Source: Eubacterium sp.
GTDB taxonomy: Bacteria; Bacillota; Clostridia; Lachnospirales; Lachnospiraceae
Length of the DNA: 40,823 bases
Reading direction: 5' to 3'
Assembly (NCBI GenBank): GCA_022764165.1
Contig: JALERM010000057.1
Span: 2,501-43,323 of the forward strand
The position numbers and the translations under genes are program-made. Position 1 is the stretch's first letter; each line of letters starts with the position of its first letter. The notes below the pieces were generated by a model. The model was not told the DNA's origin. It saw only the letters and a list, made by a program, of their open reading frames with translations, and ran no database searches. Positions 8,361-16,787 of this stretch are shown here, one piece after another.

Positions 8361-8404
8361 GGGCACGCTTCCTTTCTTTTGCACAAAAAACATTTCTTTT
8401 ATTC

Positions 8405-8433
8405 ATCTTAAAATAATACCGTTTTTTTGTCAA
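8405..8433 (-). promoter_or_regulatory. Promoter of the first LacI gene
   Basis: A perfect TTGACA, a 17-bp spacer and TAAGAT lie about 45 bp upstream of the LacI start, and 12 bp after the nearer CCCCGGGG palindrome. Confidence 0.7.
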
Positions 8434-8475
8434 AATAAAAATTTCCCCGGGGAGTTTTACATTTTCCCCGGGGAG
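8434..8475 (-). terminator. Terminator of the dnaX-ybaB-recR operon made of two CCCCGGGG palindromes
   Basis: Two identical 13-bp units (TTTCCCCGGGGAG on the plus strand, at 8442-8454 and 8463-8475) lie 21 bp apart between recR and the LacI gene. Each is self-complementary, so on minus-strand RNA the two copies pair as a 10-bp stem with an 11-nt loop, followed by AATTTTTATTTT. This fits a Rho-independent terminator. The exact two-turn spacing just upstream of the LacI promoter also allows a tandem protein-binding site. Confidence 0.65.
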
Positions 8476-8487
8476 ATTTTCATTTTG

Positions 8488-9084
8488 TCACAGTTCCACC
8501 CTGCCTTCCAACGCACGCAGAAGTGTCACTTCGTCAATGTATTCCAGATCCCCTCCAACCGGAACACCGCTGGCTATCCGGCTGACTTTGATTCCGGTAG
8601 GTTTGATCAATTTGCTGATGTACATGGCTGTCGTTTCGCCTTCCAGACTGGAATTCGTGGCGATAATCACCTCATCCACATCATCCTGCAGACGGTGCAT
8701 CAGCTCTTTTAATTTGATATCATTGGGACCAATCCCCAGCATGGGGGAAATGGCACCGTGAAGTACATGATATACCCCATCATATTTTCCCGTTTTTTCA
8801 TATGCCGTCAAATCCCTTGTGTTTTCCACCACCATGATCTGCTTATGATTCCTTTTCTGATTGGCACAGATGGGACAGATTTCCTGATCTGTCAGGGTAA
8901 AGCATTCTTTACAGTAGCGTACATTGGCACGGGCACTGGTCATGGCACCCGCCAGCTGTTCCACCTGCTCTTTCGGCATATTGATAATATGAAAAGCAAG
9001 CCTCTGTGCCGATTTGGCACCGATGCCGGGCAGCCGGGACAGCTGCTCGATCAGTTTGCTGATATAACTGCTGTAGTATTCCAT
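8488..9084 (-). CDS. recR: Recombination mediator protein RecR
   Basis: The 198 residues match the usual RecR length. The domains are in the expected order: a helix-hairpin-helix near the N-terminus (LSRLPGIGAKSAQRLAFHI, about 15-33), a four-cysteine zinc finger (Cys58, Cys61, Cys70, Cys73) and a TOPRIM domain beginning IMVVENTRD at 83-91. RecR works with RecF/RecO to load RecA at gaps. The longer open frame overlaps ybaB. The ATG at 9084 lies 1 bp after the ybaB stop and gives the standard N-terminus, so translation is coupled to ybaB. Confidence 0.97.
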   Translation of the reverse strand: MEYYSSYISKLIEQLSRLPGIGAKSAQRLAFHIINMPKEQVEQLAGAMTSARANVRYCKECFTLTDQEICPICANQKRNHKQIMVVENTRDLTAYEKTGKYDGVYHVLHGAISPMLGIGPNDIKLKELMHRLQDDVDEVIIATNSSLEGETTAMYISKLIKPTGIKVSRIASGVPVGGDLEYIDEVTLLRALEGRVEL

Positions 9085-9085
9085 A

Positions 9086-9445
9086 TCAGAACGGGAAACC
9101 TCCGCCCATTCCGCCAAGGCCGCCGGTCAATTTTGCCATAACCGCCTGTGTCTCGGCTTCCATCTTGCGAAGTGCTTCGTTGGTTGCAGCCATGATCAGG
9201 TCTTCCAGCATCTCAATATCGTCCGGATCAACCACTTCTTCTGCCAGTTTCACCTTTGTCACTTCTTTTTTACCGGTTACGGTCACTTCCACTGCACCGC
9301 CTCCGGCCGTCGCCGTAAATTCTTTTTCTTCCAGAGCTTTCTGATTTTCTTCCATCTGTTTCTGCATTTTCTGAGCCTGCTTCATCAGATTATTCATATT
9401 GCCAGGCATTCCCATTCCGCCTGGAAAACCACCGCGTTTTGCCAC
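9086..9445 (-). CDS. ybaB: YbaB/EbfC family nucleoid-associated protein
   Basis: The 119-residue protein has the YbaB/EbfC pattern: a Gly/Met-rich N-terminus, an amphipathic helix [20 protein letters not shown], then short beta strands ([16 protein letters not shown]) and a C-terminal helix, ending in another Gly/Met-rich tail. These proteins form dimers that bind DNA. Translation starts at GTG (9445) with AAGGAGG upstream. It lies between dnaX and recR, the conserved order in many bacteria, and its stop is 1 bp before the recR start. Confidence 0.95.
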   Translation of the reverse strand: MAKRGGFPGGMGMPGNMNNLMKQAQKMQKQMEENQKALEEKEFTATAGGGAVEVTVTGKKEVTKVKLAEEVVDPDDIEMLEDLIMAATNEALRKMEAETQAVMAKLTGGLGGMGGGFPF

Positions 9446-9463
9446 TTTGGGTATCCTCCTTTT

Positions 9464-11116
9464 TTACCATTCATTATCAGACATATCCTCTTCCACCACA
9501 ATATCCGTGTGAATTGCCTGCTTTAATATATCATCAACGGAAATATCAGCCAGATTCTGACGGGTATTCTCTTTCTTCAGAATCAGCTCCACCTCCACTG
9601 ATTTTCCTGTCTGCTGAGCGATAATCGTCTCAAGTAATTCTTTTTTTCCGGGATCCGCCACAATATTCTGTGCCAGATCATTGGAAAATTCCACAAATAA
9701 TTTATTCTCTCCTGTGCTGCCATCGTACTTTGGAGCAGCAGTACTCAGAAGGATTTTAAACATACCTTCTGTCTGCCCCACAATACTTCTCCAGTTATTC
9801 CGGATTCTCTGTAAATCTTCCGGAGCCGCTTTCTCCGGCTTCGGTTTTTCCGGCTCCGCATATCCGTCACCGCCATACCCGAAAGTTAAGCCTCCCTGTC
9901 CCGGATAGCCGCCATGCCCCCTGGCGTCTGCCATCTCTCCTTGAACAGGCATCATGGGAATTCCCTTCTCCATCTTCTCTTCCAGTATCCGAATCCGGTC
10001 CAGAACAGAATCCATTCCGGTCTCCATAGCCGGCTTACATAATTTAATCAATCCAATCTCCACCATCACGCGTTTCTGCGTAGAATAACGCAGCTGATTG
10101 GAGAGTTCAGAAAACACACGAATATACCGCATCAGCGTATCCGTGTTCACCATTTTGCTTTCTTCCTTCAGTGCCTGCAGATTTTCCGAGGAAACATCCA
10201 GTACTTCCTCCGCATTGTCAGAAGTCTGCACCAGAAGGAGATTACGCATATACCAGGTAAAATCTGCCACAAATTGTGTCAGTTCTTTACCATTTACCAG
10301 AAGTTCTTCCAGAATGTAAATACATCCTGTCACATTTCCCGCAAGCACCTGACGGAGCAATCTGCTGAACACTTCCGTGTCCACTGTACCAAGTACCTCC
10401 AGCACCTTATCATATGTCAGCTCCTGCCCCAGATAAAAAGCAATACACTGGTCCAGAAGGCTGAGGGCGTCACGCATGGAACCGTCTGCTGCCTTTGCCA
10501 CATAGCGAAGAGCCTTTTCTTCTGCCTGAACGCCTTCTTTATTCATCAGTTCCCGCAGCCTTCCGGCAATGGTATCGATGGAAATCCTGCGGAAATCGTA
10601 TCTCTGGCAGCGGGATAAAATCGTCACCGGAATCTTGTGGGCTTCTGTTGTCGCCAAAATGAAAATAACATAAGACGGAGGTTCCTCCAATGTCTTCAGA
10701 AGAGCATTAAATGCTCCCGTTGACAGCATATGAACCTCGTCGATAATATACACCTTATATTTTCCCTCGGTGGGGCGATATGCCACCTCTTCACGGATTT
10801 CACGGATATTATCCACACCATTATTAGAGGCCGCATCAATCTCTATCACATTCATGGATGTGCCTGAACGTATGGCTTTACATGCAGCGCATTCATTACA
10901 GGGACTTCCATTGACCGGATGTTCACAGTTAACTGCACGGGCCAGTATCTTGGCCACTGTCGTCTTACCTGTTCCACGGGTTCCGCAAAATAAAAAAGCG
11001 TGCCCGATCCGCTCAGCCTGAATCTGATTCTTCAGGGTTGTTACAATATGCTCCTGCCCTTTTACCTCTTCAAATGTATCCGGGCGGAACTTTCGATACA
11101 GAGCAGTATAGCTCAT
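9464..11116 (-). CDS. dnaX: DNA polymerase III subunit gamma/tau
   Basis: The 550-residue clamp-loader ATPase shows the Walker A motif GTRGTGKT at 45-52, a zinc module (Cys64, Cys73, Cys76, Cys79), Walker B with IIDEVHML at about 124-131 and the SRC sensor motif in ILSRCQRYDF. A Gly/Pro/Glu-rich linker at about 400-435 leads to a C-terminal tau-like domain. The start has AAAGGAGAG upstream. It heads the dnaX-ybaB-recR operon, downstream of pfkA. An A7 run near codon 490 could allow slippage, with a stop a few codons later in the -1 frame, but no stimulatory structure was seen. Confidence 0.97.
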   Translation of the reverse strand: MSYTALYRKFRPDTFEEVKGQEHIVTTLKNQIQAERIGHAFLFCGTRGTGKTTVAKILARAVNCEHPVNGSPCNECAACKAIRSGTSMNVIEIDAASNNGVDNIREIREEVAYRPTEGKYKVYIIDEVHMLSTGAFNALLKTLEEPPSYVIFILATTEAHKIPVTILSRCQRYDFRRISIDTIAGRLRELMNKEGVQAEEKALRYVAKAADGSMRDALSLLDQCIAFYLGQELTYDKVLEVLGTVDTEVFSRLLRQVLAGNVTGCIYILEELLVNGKELTQFVADFTWYMRNLLLVQTSDNAEEVLDVSSENLQALKEESKMVNTDTLMRYIRVFSELSNQLRYSTQKRVMVEIGLIKLCKPAMETGMDSVLDRIRILEEKMEKGIPMMPVQGEMADARGHGGYPGQGGLTFGYGGDGYAEPEKPKPEKAAPEDLQRIRNNWRSIVGQTEGMFKILLSTAAPKYDGSTGENKLFVEFSNDLAQNIVADPGKKELLETIIAQQTGKSVEVELILKKENTRQNLADISVDDILKQAIHTDIVVEEDMSDNEW

Positions 11117-11140
11117 GGAATCTCTCCTTTATGATATGAT

Positions 11141-11179
11141 GCGGGGCCGCTGTGCCATTTCATGGCACAGCAGTCCCGC
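11141..11179 (-). terminator. Long hairpin between pfkA and dnaX
   Basis: An 18-bp stem with one mismatch and one G-U pair encloses a 3-nt loop (arms contain GCTGTGCCAT and ATGGCACAGC). It begins 20 bp after the pfkA stop and ends 9 bp before the dnaX ribosome site. There is no U-run after it, so full termination is doubtful. It may protect the pfkA message or limit read-through into dnaX. Confidence 0.55.
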
Positions 11180-11198
11180 CCTGTTCAGTCGTTTACGA

Positions 11199-12278
11199 TC
11201 AGTCACCGAAGCTGATTCCGATTCTCTTGGCATCTTTGATTTCCTGTGCATCAGGAGTAACCACTTTCAGTTTTCCTGCACATTCTTCCAGCGGAACTTT
11301 CTTTGTCTTTCCGTTGACGATACCAACCATATAGCCATATTCATCATTCATGATCAGTTTTGCAGCTGCAGAACCCAGACGGGTAGACAGTACACGGTCA
11401 TATGGGCATGGGCTTCCGCCTCGCTGTGTATGTCCCGGAACAGTCACGCGGATTTCCATACCGGTACGCTCCTCAATCTCTTTGGCAATTTTGTAGGATA
11501 CAGACGGATATTTCTTTGCGTCTTCTTCCTGTTTCTTCTTCAGTTCTTTCTTGGAAAGTTTGGCGTCTTCTTTTGAAATCGCACCTTCTGCTACTGCAAG
11601 AATGGTAAATCCGCTTCCTCTTTTTCTTCTCTTCTCAATAGCCTCTACAACCTTGTCCAAATCATACGGAATCTCAGGAATCAGGATAACATCAGCACCG
11701 CTGGCAATACCGGCATACAGAGTCAGCCATCCTACTTTATGTCCCATAACTTCCACGATAAATACACGATTGTGAGAAGATGCAGTTGTATGGATACAGT
11801 CAATGGCTTCTGTGGCAATATTCACTGCACTGTAGAAACCAAATGTCATATCTGTTCCCCAGATATCGTTGTCAATTGTTTTCGGAAGATGAATAATATT
11901 CAGACCTTCTTCTCTCAGAAGATTAGCGGTTTTCTGTGTGCCGTTTCCGCCCAGAATAACCAGACAATCCAGACGCAGCTTATGATAATTTTGCTTCATG
12001 GCTTCTACTTTGTCCAGACCTTTTTCATCCGGTGTCCGCATCAGCTTGAACGGCTGACGGGACGTTCCCAGAATCGTACCGCCTCTCGTAAGAATACCGG
12101 AAAAATCTTTGGAAGTCAGCATACGGTAATCTCCGTAAATCAAACCTTTATATCCATTCATAAAACCATAAACTTCCAGTTCGTCCAGATTGTTGGACAG
12201 ACCTTTTACAACTCCGCGCATGGTAGCATTCAGAGCCTGACAGTCACCGCCGCTTGTCAATAAACCTATTCTCTTCAT
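11199..12278 (-). CDS. pfkA: 6-phosphofructokinase
   Basis: The 359-residue enzyme phosphorylates fructose 6-phosphate in glycolysis. Family motifs are LLTSGGDCQALNATMRG at the N-terminus, LGGNGTQKTA (Asn112, Gly113), LPKTIDNDIWGTD (Lys143, catalytic Asp146) and GHTQRGGSPCPYDR for the sugar phosphate. The Gly in GGNGT is the ATP-type residue, whereas Lys in PKTIDND is the pyrophosphate-type residue. Such mixed enzymes are known among actinobacterial ATP-dependent forms, so ATP is the likelier donor. A GTG at 12287 is also in frame, but the AGGA spacing favours the ATG at 12278. It has its own promoter and is followed by dnaX. Confidence 0.93.
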   Translation of the reverse strand: MKRIGLLTSGGDCQALNATMRGVVKGLSNNLDELEVYGFMNGYKGLIYGDYRMLTSKDFSGILTRGGTILGTSRQPFKLMRTPDEKGLDKVEAMKQNYHKLRLDCLVILGGNGTQKTANLLREEGLNIIHLPKTIDNDIWGTDMTFGFYSAVNIATEAIDCIHTTASSHNRVFIVEVMGHKVGWLTLYAGIASGADVILIPEIPYDLDKVVEAIEKRRKRGSGFTILAVAEGAISKEDAKLSKKELKKKQEEDAKKYPSVSYKIAKEIEERTGMEIRVTVPGHTQRGGSPCPYDRVLSTRLGSAAAKLIMNDEYGYMVGIVNGKTKKVPLEECAGKLKVVTPDAQEIKDAKRIGISFGD

Positions 12279-12344
12279 TCTCTTCACGTCCTATTCTTTT
12301 CAATATTATAATACTGCATCACCGTGCAGCACTTATATGGAAAT

Positions 12345-12373
12345 ATTATAGCCCATTTTTTTCTATCTAACAA
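12345..12373 (-). promoter_or_regulatory. Promoter of pfkA
   Basis: TTGTTA, a 17-bp spacer and a perfect TATAAT, about 65 bp upstream of the pfkA start. The leader contains a small CTGCA-N6-TGCAG hairpin. Confidence 0.65.
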
Positions 12374-12383
12374 GAGAAATTTA

Positions 12384-14213
12384 TTAACTAAAGTATACCT
12401 GATGCCATATCAGGAACATGTACACGGTCCAGATTTTCCTGCTATTATCTTTCTCCCCATGCAGGTGTTCCGTCAGCAGCCGTTCCAGTTCCGCAATCCG
12501 GAAGTAACGGCAGGCGGCCGGACTGCAAAATGCCTTCCGCACTTTCTCATAATATTCCGGCATTCGCAGCCATACACGGACAGGAACGGGAAATCCCAGC
12601 TTCTTCTTCCGGGCAGTAATTTCCGGTACTTCTCCCGATGCTACTTTTCGGAACAATACTTTTGTCTGTTTTCCTTTTACTTTATCTTTCACAGCAAGGG
12701 TTCTTGCTGCCTCGTAGACCTCTCTGTCAAGATAAGGCACGCGGCTTTCCAGTGAATGTGCCATGCTCATCTTATCAGCCTTCAGAAGAATATCCCCAGG
12801 AAGCCAGAAATTCAAGTCAATCTCCTGCATCCGGCTTATATCATCCAGATGACGGTTATCATGGTAAACTCTGCGTGTTATCATTCCAGGCTCAATGCCT
12901 TTGCCGGAGCGAAGAATCCGCTTTTTCTCCTCTGCAGTAAATATCCTGGCATTACCGATAAATCTTTTCTCCAAGGGACTGCATCCTCTGAGAATGTAAT
13001 TTTTTCCCTTGAAATCTCGCTTCATATCCTCGACTTTTTTTGCCGTGATTTTCTTCATCTTTGGACTTAGTATACGAAAAGGAGCCAATGAGTTTGGTTC
13101 CCGATAAATACGGTAACCTCCAAATAATTCATCTGCACCCTCTCCGGAAAGCACAACTTTCAGCTGTCTGGATGCCAGTTCATCTACAAACCAGAGTGCC
13201 ACCGCAGCCGGATCTGCCAGAGGTTCATCCATATAGTACATAACCTTCGGAAGAACCTCCCAATATTCTTCGGCTGATATTACTTTCTGATAATTGACTC
13301 CCCGGCTTTTTTCCTGTCCTTTATGTATCTCTTCAAGTTCACTGTAAGAACCGTCTCCCTCCTCAAAACCTACAGAGAAGCTCTTTCGAACCCGCGATCT
13401 GGACATGATATAGTTGGAATCAACACCTGCCGACAGCAGCACGCCCACTTCCACATCACTGTTCAGATGAGCTGCAACAGAATCCTCAAGCACATCTTTC
13501 AATTCCTGAAGTTTCGCCTTTCCTCCAGTCCGAGCGGATGGCTGTAATTCTTTTTTCTGATAACATTCTATCTGAATCTCCCCGTTTTTCCATGTAAGAG
13601 AACATCCAGGCATCAACTTGAAGATCCCCTTGAAAAGGGTCTCTTCCAAAACGGAATACTGAAAGCTGAGATAATAATCCAAAGCTTTTTCATTAACCTT
13701 CTTGGGGCATTCAGGATGTTCCAGAAGGCATTTAATTTCTGATGCAAAAACAAAAGCCCCATTTTCACCTTTAAAATAGTAAAATGGTTTAATCCCAAAG
13801 AAATCTCTGGCTGCAAACAATGTTTCTTCTTTCTCATCCCAGATAGCAAAGGCAAACATTCCCCGCAGATGGTGAACCATCTCTTTGCCATATTCTTCAT
13901 ATGCATGAAGCAGACATTCTGAATCAGAACGGTTTCGGAACTTATGCCCTTTCGCTGTCAGTTCTTCTACTAACTCCTTATAATTGTAAATTTCTCCGTT
14001 GAATACCAGAACCAGACTATCATCTTCGTTGTACATGGGCTGGTCACCATGATCCAAATCTATAATACTTAATCTCTTAAATCCCAATGCAGCATGTTCA
14101 CTCTGATACATTCCTTCACCATCCGGTCCCCGATGATGCATTTTATCCATCATTCTTTTCAGAATCTCAGATTCCTCTACTTTTTCTCCTGCCATTCCAC
14201 AGATACCGCACAT
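12384..14213 (-). CDS. asnB: Asparagine synthase (glutamine-hydrolysing)
   Basis: The 609-residue protein makes asparagine from aspartate with glutamine and ATP. Cys2 directly after the initiator Met (CGICGMAG) is the glutaminase nucleophile, so the start must be the ATG at 14213 and not the upstream one; GGGGAGG precedes it. The glutaminase domain covers about 1-210, with LSIIDLDHGDQPM and FNGEIYN. The synthetase domain has the pyrophosphate loop LLSAGVDSNY, which is SAGVDS where E. coli has SGGLDS, and the downstream LSGEGADELFGGY. It has its own promoter. The aconitase-family gene before it ends in a strong terminator. Confidence 0.95.
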   Translation of the reverse strand: MCGICGMAGEKVEESEILKRMMDKMHHRGPDGEGMYQSEHAALGFKRLSIIDLDHGDQPMYNEDDSLVLVFNGEIYNYKELVEELTAKGHKFRNRSDSECLLHAYEEYGKEMVHHLRGMFAFAIWDEKEETLFAARDFFGIKPFYYFKGENGAFVFASEIKCLLEHPECPKKVNEKALDYYLSFQYSVLEETLFKGIFKLMPGCSLTWKNGEIQIECYQKKELQPSARTGGKAKLQELKDVLEDSVAAHLNSDVEVGVLLSAGVDSNYIMSRSRVRKSFSVGFEEGDGSYSELEEIHKGQEKSRGVNYQKVISAEEYWEVLPKVMYYMDEPLADPAAVALWFVDELASRQLKVVLSGEGADELFGGYRIYREPNSLAPFRILSPKMKKITAKKVEDMKRDFKGKNYILRGCSPLEKRFIGNARIFTAEEKKRILRSGKGIEPGMITRRVYHDNRHLDDISRMQEIDLNFWLPGDILLKADKMSMAHSLESRVPYLDREVYEAARTLAVKDKVKGKQTKVLFRKVASGEVPEITARKKKLGFPVPVRVWLRMPEYYEKVRKAFCSPAACRYFRIAELERLLTEHLHGEKDNSRKIWTVYMFLIWHQVYFS

Positions 14214-14280
14214 ATTATACCTCCCCACGTACTTTTTCCATTCTCAGCCCCAATCAAGGTGAAAGTTTTTTTCTTAGAAT

Positions 14281-14308
14281 ATTCTATCTTTTGGTTTGCA
14301 AAAGTCAA
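14281..14308 (-). promoter_or_regulatory. Promoter of asnB
   Basis: TTGACT at 14308-14303, a 16-bp spacer and TAGAAT at 14286-14281, about 68 bp before the asnB start. Confidence 0.55.
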
Positions 14309-14364
14309 CGTACTTAAGGAAAACATCATTATATGAAAGAAATATGTAAGTTCTAAAAACGCAA

Positions 14365-14410
14365 AAAAGAACGGATACATGAATAAAAATATTCATGTAC
14401 CCGTTCTTTT
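14365..14410 (-). terminator. Strong terminator after the aconitase-family gene
   Basis: A nearly perfect 20-bp stem (arms 14365-14384 and 14391-14410, containing AAGAACGG and CCGTTCTT) has a 6-nt loop and runs of A and T on both sides, so it can work in both directions. Confidence 0.85.
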
Positions 14411-14425
14411 TACATTCAAGTATGC

Positions 14426-14457
14426 CGAGGTGGGAGTCCTATCTCCTTTCAAGATAA
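14426..14457 (-). repeat. Dispersed hairpin repeat, copy B
   Basis: Same element as at 4278-4309, 32 bp, differing at two positions. On the minus strand the stem reads TTATCTT-GAAAG-GAGATAG; both changes turn A-U into G-U pairs and keep the hairpin. It lies between the aconitase-family stop and its terminator. GGCATACTTGA follows on the minus strand. Confidence 0.8.
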
Positions 14458-14470
14458 GATTGTGCCCGTA

Positions 14471-16735
14471 TTATCCTCTGTAATAATTAATCAGACAACC
14501 TTTCAGAATGATGGTTCTCTCATCATCTGTCAGATCTCCCAGCTTCATCTCGAAAGATTTCAGCTCATCACCAACCACATAAGCTGTAATGGTATCCCAT
14601 TTTTCTTCTACCGCTTTGCGGATATCCGGAACAAAGAGGTAATCTCCATTGGTAAATGGAAGTTCTCCTTCCGGAATCAGGAAGGGAAGCATACCCCAGT
14701 TGATCAGGTTGGAACGGTAACGCTTGGTGGCATATTCATTGGCAATATTTGCCCATCCTCCCAGTACTTTCTGACAGGATGCCGCCTGTTCACGCGCTGA
14801 ACCGTCACCTGGTTTCACTGCAAAAATAGTAGAACCGATTCCTACATTTGTTTTATCCACTTCCGGATATTTGGTATGGATAGTCTTGAATACCGGTTTC
14901 AGTTCCGGCAAAGCTTCTGCAGGACAATTTCCCTCCTGAATGGCTTTCTGAGCCACCTGCACTTCTTTCGCACGTCCCACATAGGCCGGATCTTTTCTGG
15001 ACAGGGTAAATTCTGCCAGTCCCAGTGGGTTGGAACGATAGGAAGATGTCTCACCGGATGGAATCAGTTCGTCTGTAGTAGTTACCGGATCATGAATCTC
15101 AGATACCACTTTCAGAATCAGGTTATCTGCCAGTGCAGGCATTTCCGGCCAGTCTTTGATATTTGGACCAAACTGAATTTCAACAGATGGATCTGCCACA
15201 CCCTTGCTGTCAAACACACGATTTTCATAAATTGTTTTATCAAAGTAATATTTCGGATTCGTATAAGTTCCTTCAAATTCTGTTGCCGGAGTCAGGCAGC
15301 CCTTGTTGGCTGCTGTGGCAGCAATAGAACGTGCATCCATAAGTGCAACAGAAGAAATCTGTCCATTCTGAATCTTGGAACCTTCACGGTTCGGGAAGTT
15401 TCTGGTAGAATGACGAATACTGAAGGCATTGTTGGCAGGAGTATCTCCGGCACCAAAACACGGTCCGCAGAATGCTGTCTTCACGATTGCTCCTGTTCCG
15501 ATCAGGGAAGCCAGTGCTCCGTTCTTAGCCAGCTCCATGTAAATCGGAGTACTTGCCGGATATACACTCAGAGTAAATGCACCATCGCCAATACTTGCAC
15601 CTTTCAGAATGTCTGCAGCCGCACAGATATTTTCAAATCCACCGCCGGCGCATCCTGCGATGATTCCCTGGTCCACATACAATTTCCCGTCATGTACTTT
15701 ATCTTTCAGTGTAAAATCAATCTTTCCATCCAGACTTACCTGTGCCTTTTTCTCTACATCATCCAGAATATCCATCAGGTTTGCATTCAGTTCATCGATG
15801 GTGTAGGTATTACTCGGATGGAACGGCATAGCGATCATTGGACGGACCTTGTCCAGTTCAACCACGATCACACCGTCATAATAAGCAGCTGCACCAGGAT
15901 TCAGTTCTTTATATTCTTCACTTCTTCCATGGGCAGCATAGAATTCTTCAATCTTCTCATCTGTTCTCCAGATAGAAGACAGGCAGGTAGTTTCTGTGGT
16001 CATAACATCCACACCGATACGGAAGTCAGCACTCAGATTGGATACTCCCGGTCCCACAAATTCCATTACTTTATTCTTAACGAAACCATTTTTGAACACA
16101 GCTCCGATAATAGCCAGAGCCACGTCCTGAGGTCCTACACCTGGAATCGGTGTTCCTGTCATGTATACAGCCACCACACCCGGCATATTGATATCATAGG
16201 TTTTAGACAGCAACTGTTTTACCAGCTCAGGCCCGCCTTCACCCATAGCCATAGTACCCAAAGCACCATAGCGAGTATGGCTGTCAGAACCCAGAATCAT
16301 CTTGCCTCCGCCAGCCAGCATTTCTCTTGCATACTGGTGGATAACTGCCTGATGAGGCGGTACATAAACTCCGCCATATTTTTTAGCACAGGTAAGGCCA
16401 AACATATGGTCATCCTCGTTAATGGTTCCTCCCACTGCACAAAGAGAGTTGTGGCAGTTGGTCAGCACATAAGGCACCGGAAACTTTTCCAGTCCTGATG
16501 CTCTTGCTGTCTGAATAATTCCAACAAAAGTAATATCATGAGATGTAAGCTTATCAAACTTAATCTGCAGCTTTTTCATATTGCCTGAAGTGTTGTGGGA
16601 TTCCAGAATCCCATAGGCAATGGTCTGTTTTGCTGCTTCCTCCGGTGCAGGAAGTCCCTGTGCAGCAGCTTTCGCCGACTCCACCAGTTCAGTTCCGTTC
16701 ACCAGATATCTTCCGCCTTCCAGTAATTGAATCAT
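14471..16735 (-). CDS. Aconitase-family hydratase (YbhJ-like)
   Basis: The 754-residue protein belongs to the aconitase superfamily. Three likely 4Fe-4S ligands are in place: Cys362 (GCAGG), Cys423 and Cys426 (FCGPCFGAG). The active-site motifs [12 protein letters not shown] (about 149-160) and [11 protein letters not shown] in the swivelling domain are also present; the latter keeps the base serine and arginine of aconitase GSSREH but has Ala for the second Ser. The overall sequence is nearer to the uncharacterised YbhJ-type hydratases than to citrate-cycle aconitase. AGAGGAGAG upstream selects the ATG at 16735. It lies 52 bp after the CdaR-type regulator gene with no terminator between, so it is probably regulated with it. 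The substrate is unknown, likely a hydroxy-carboxylic acid. Confidence 0.85.
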   Translation of the reverse strand: MIQLLEGGRYLVNGTELVESAKAAAQGLPAPEEAAKQTIAYGILESHNTSGNMKKLQIKFDKLTSHDITFVGIIQTARASGLEKFPVPYVLTNCHNSLCAVGGTINEDDHMFGLTCAKKYGGVYVPPHQAVIHQYAREMLAGGGKMILGSDSHTRYGALGTMAMGEGGPELVKQLLSKTYDINMPGVVAVYMTGTPIPGVGPQDVALAIIGAVFKNGFVKNKVMEFVGPGVSNLSADFRIGVDVMTTETTCLSSIWRTDEKIEEFYAAHGRSEEYKELNPGAAAYYDGVIVVELDKVRPMIAMPFHPSNTYTIDELNANLMDILDDVEKKAQVSLDGKIDFTLKDKVHDGKLYVDQGIIAGCAGGGFENICAAADILKGASIGDGAFTLSVYPASTPIYMELAKNGALASLIGTGAIVKTAFCGPCFGAGDTPANNAFSIRHSTRNFPNREGSKIQNGQISSVALMDARSIAATAANKGCLTPATEFEGTYTNPKYYFDKTIYENRVFDSKGVADPSVEIQFGPNIKDWPEMPALADNLILKVVSEIHDPVTTTDELIPSGETSSYRSNPLGLAEFTLSRKDPAYVGRAKEVQVAQKAIQEGNCPAEALPELKPVFKTIHTKYPEVDKTNVGIGSTIFAVKPGDGSAREQAASCQKVLGGWANIANEYATKRYRSNLINWGMLPFLIPEGELPFTNGDYLFVPDIRKAVEEKWDTITAYVVGDELKSFEMKLGDLTDDERTIILKGCLINYYRG

Positions 16736-16787
16736 AATAATCTCTCCTCTTTTTTTATTTTGCCAGATATCATCCGCCATTGTTCAG

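Noticed and set aside
9630-9650. A7 run in dnaX as a programmed frameshift site
   Set aside because: A -1 shift would stop within a few codons, but the run is short, near the gene end, and no downstream stem-loop or upstream ribosome-like signal is evident.
14876-16498. 540-codon open frame on the plus strand antisense to the hydratase
   Set aside because: Cys/His/Phe-rich, no ribosome site and no known motif; it mirrors the codon pattern of the strongly supported hydratase gene.
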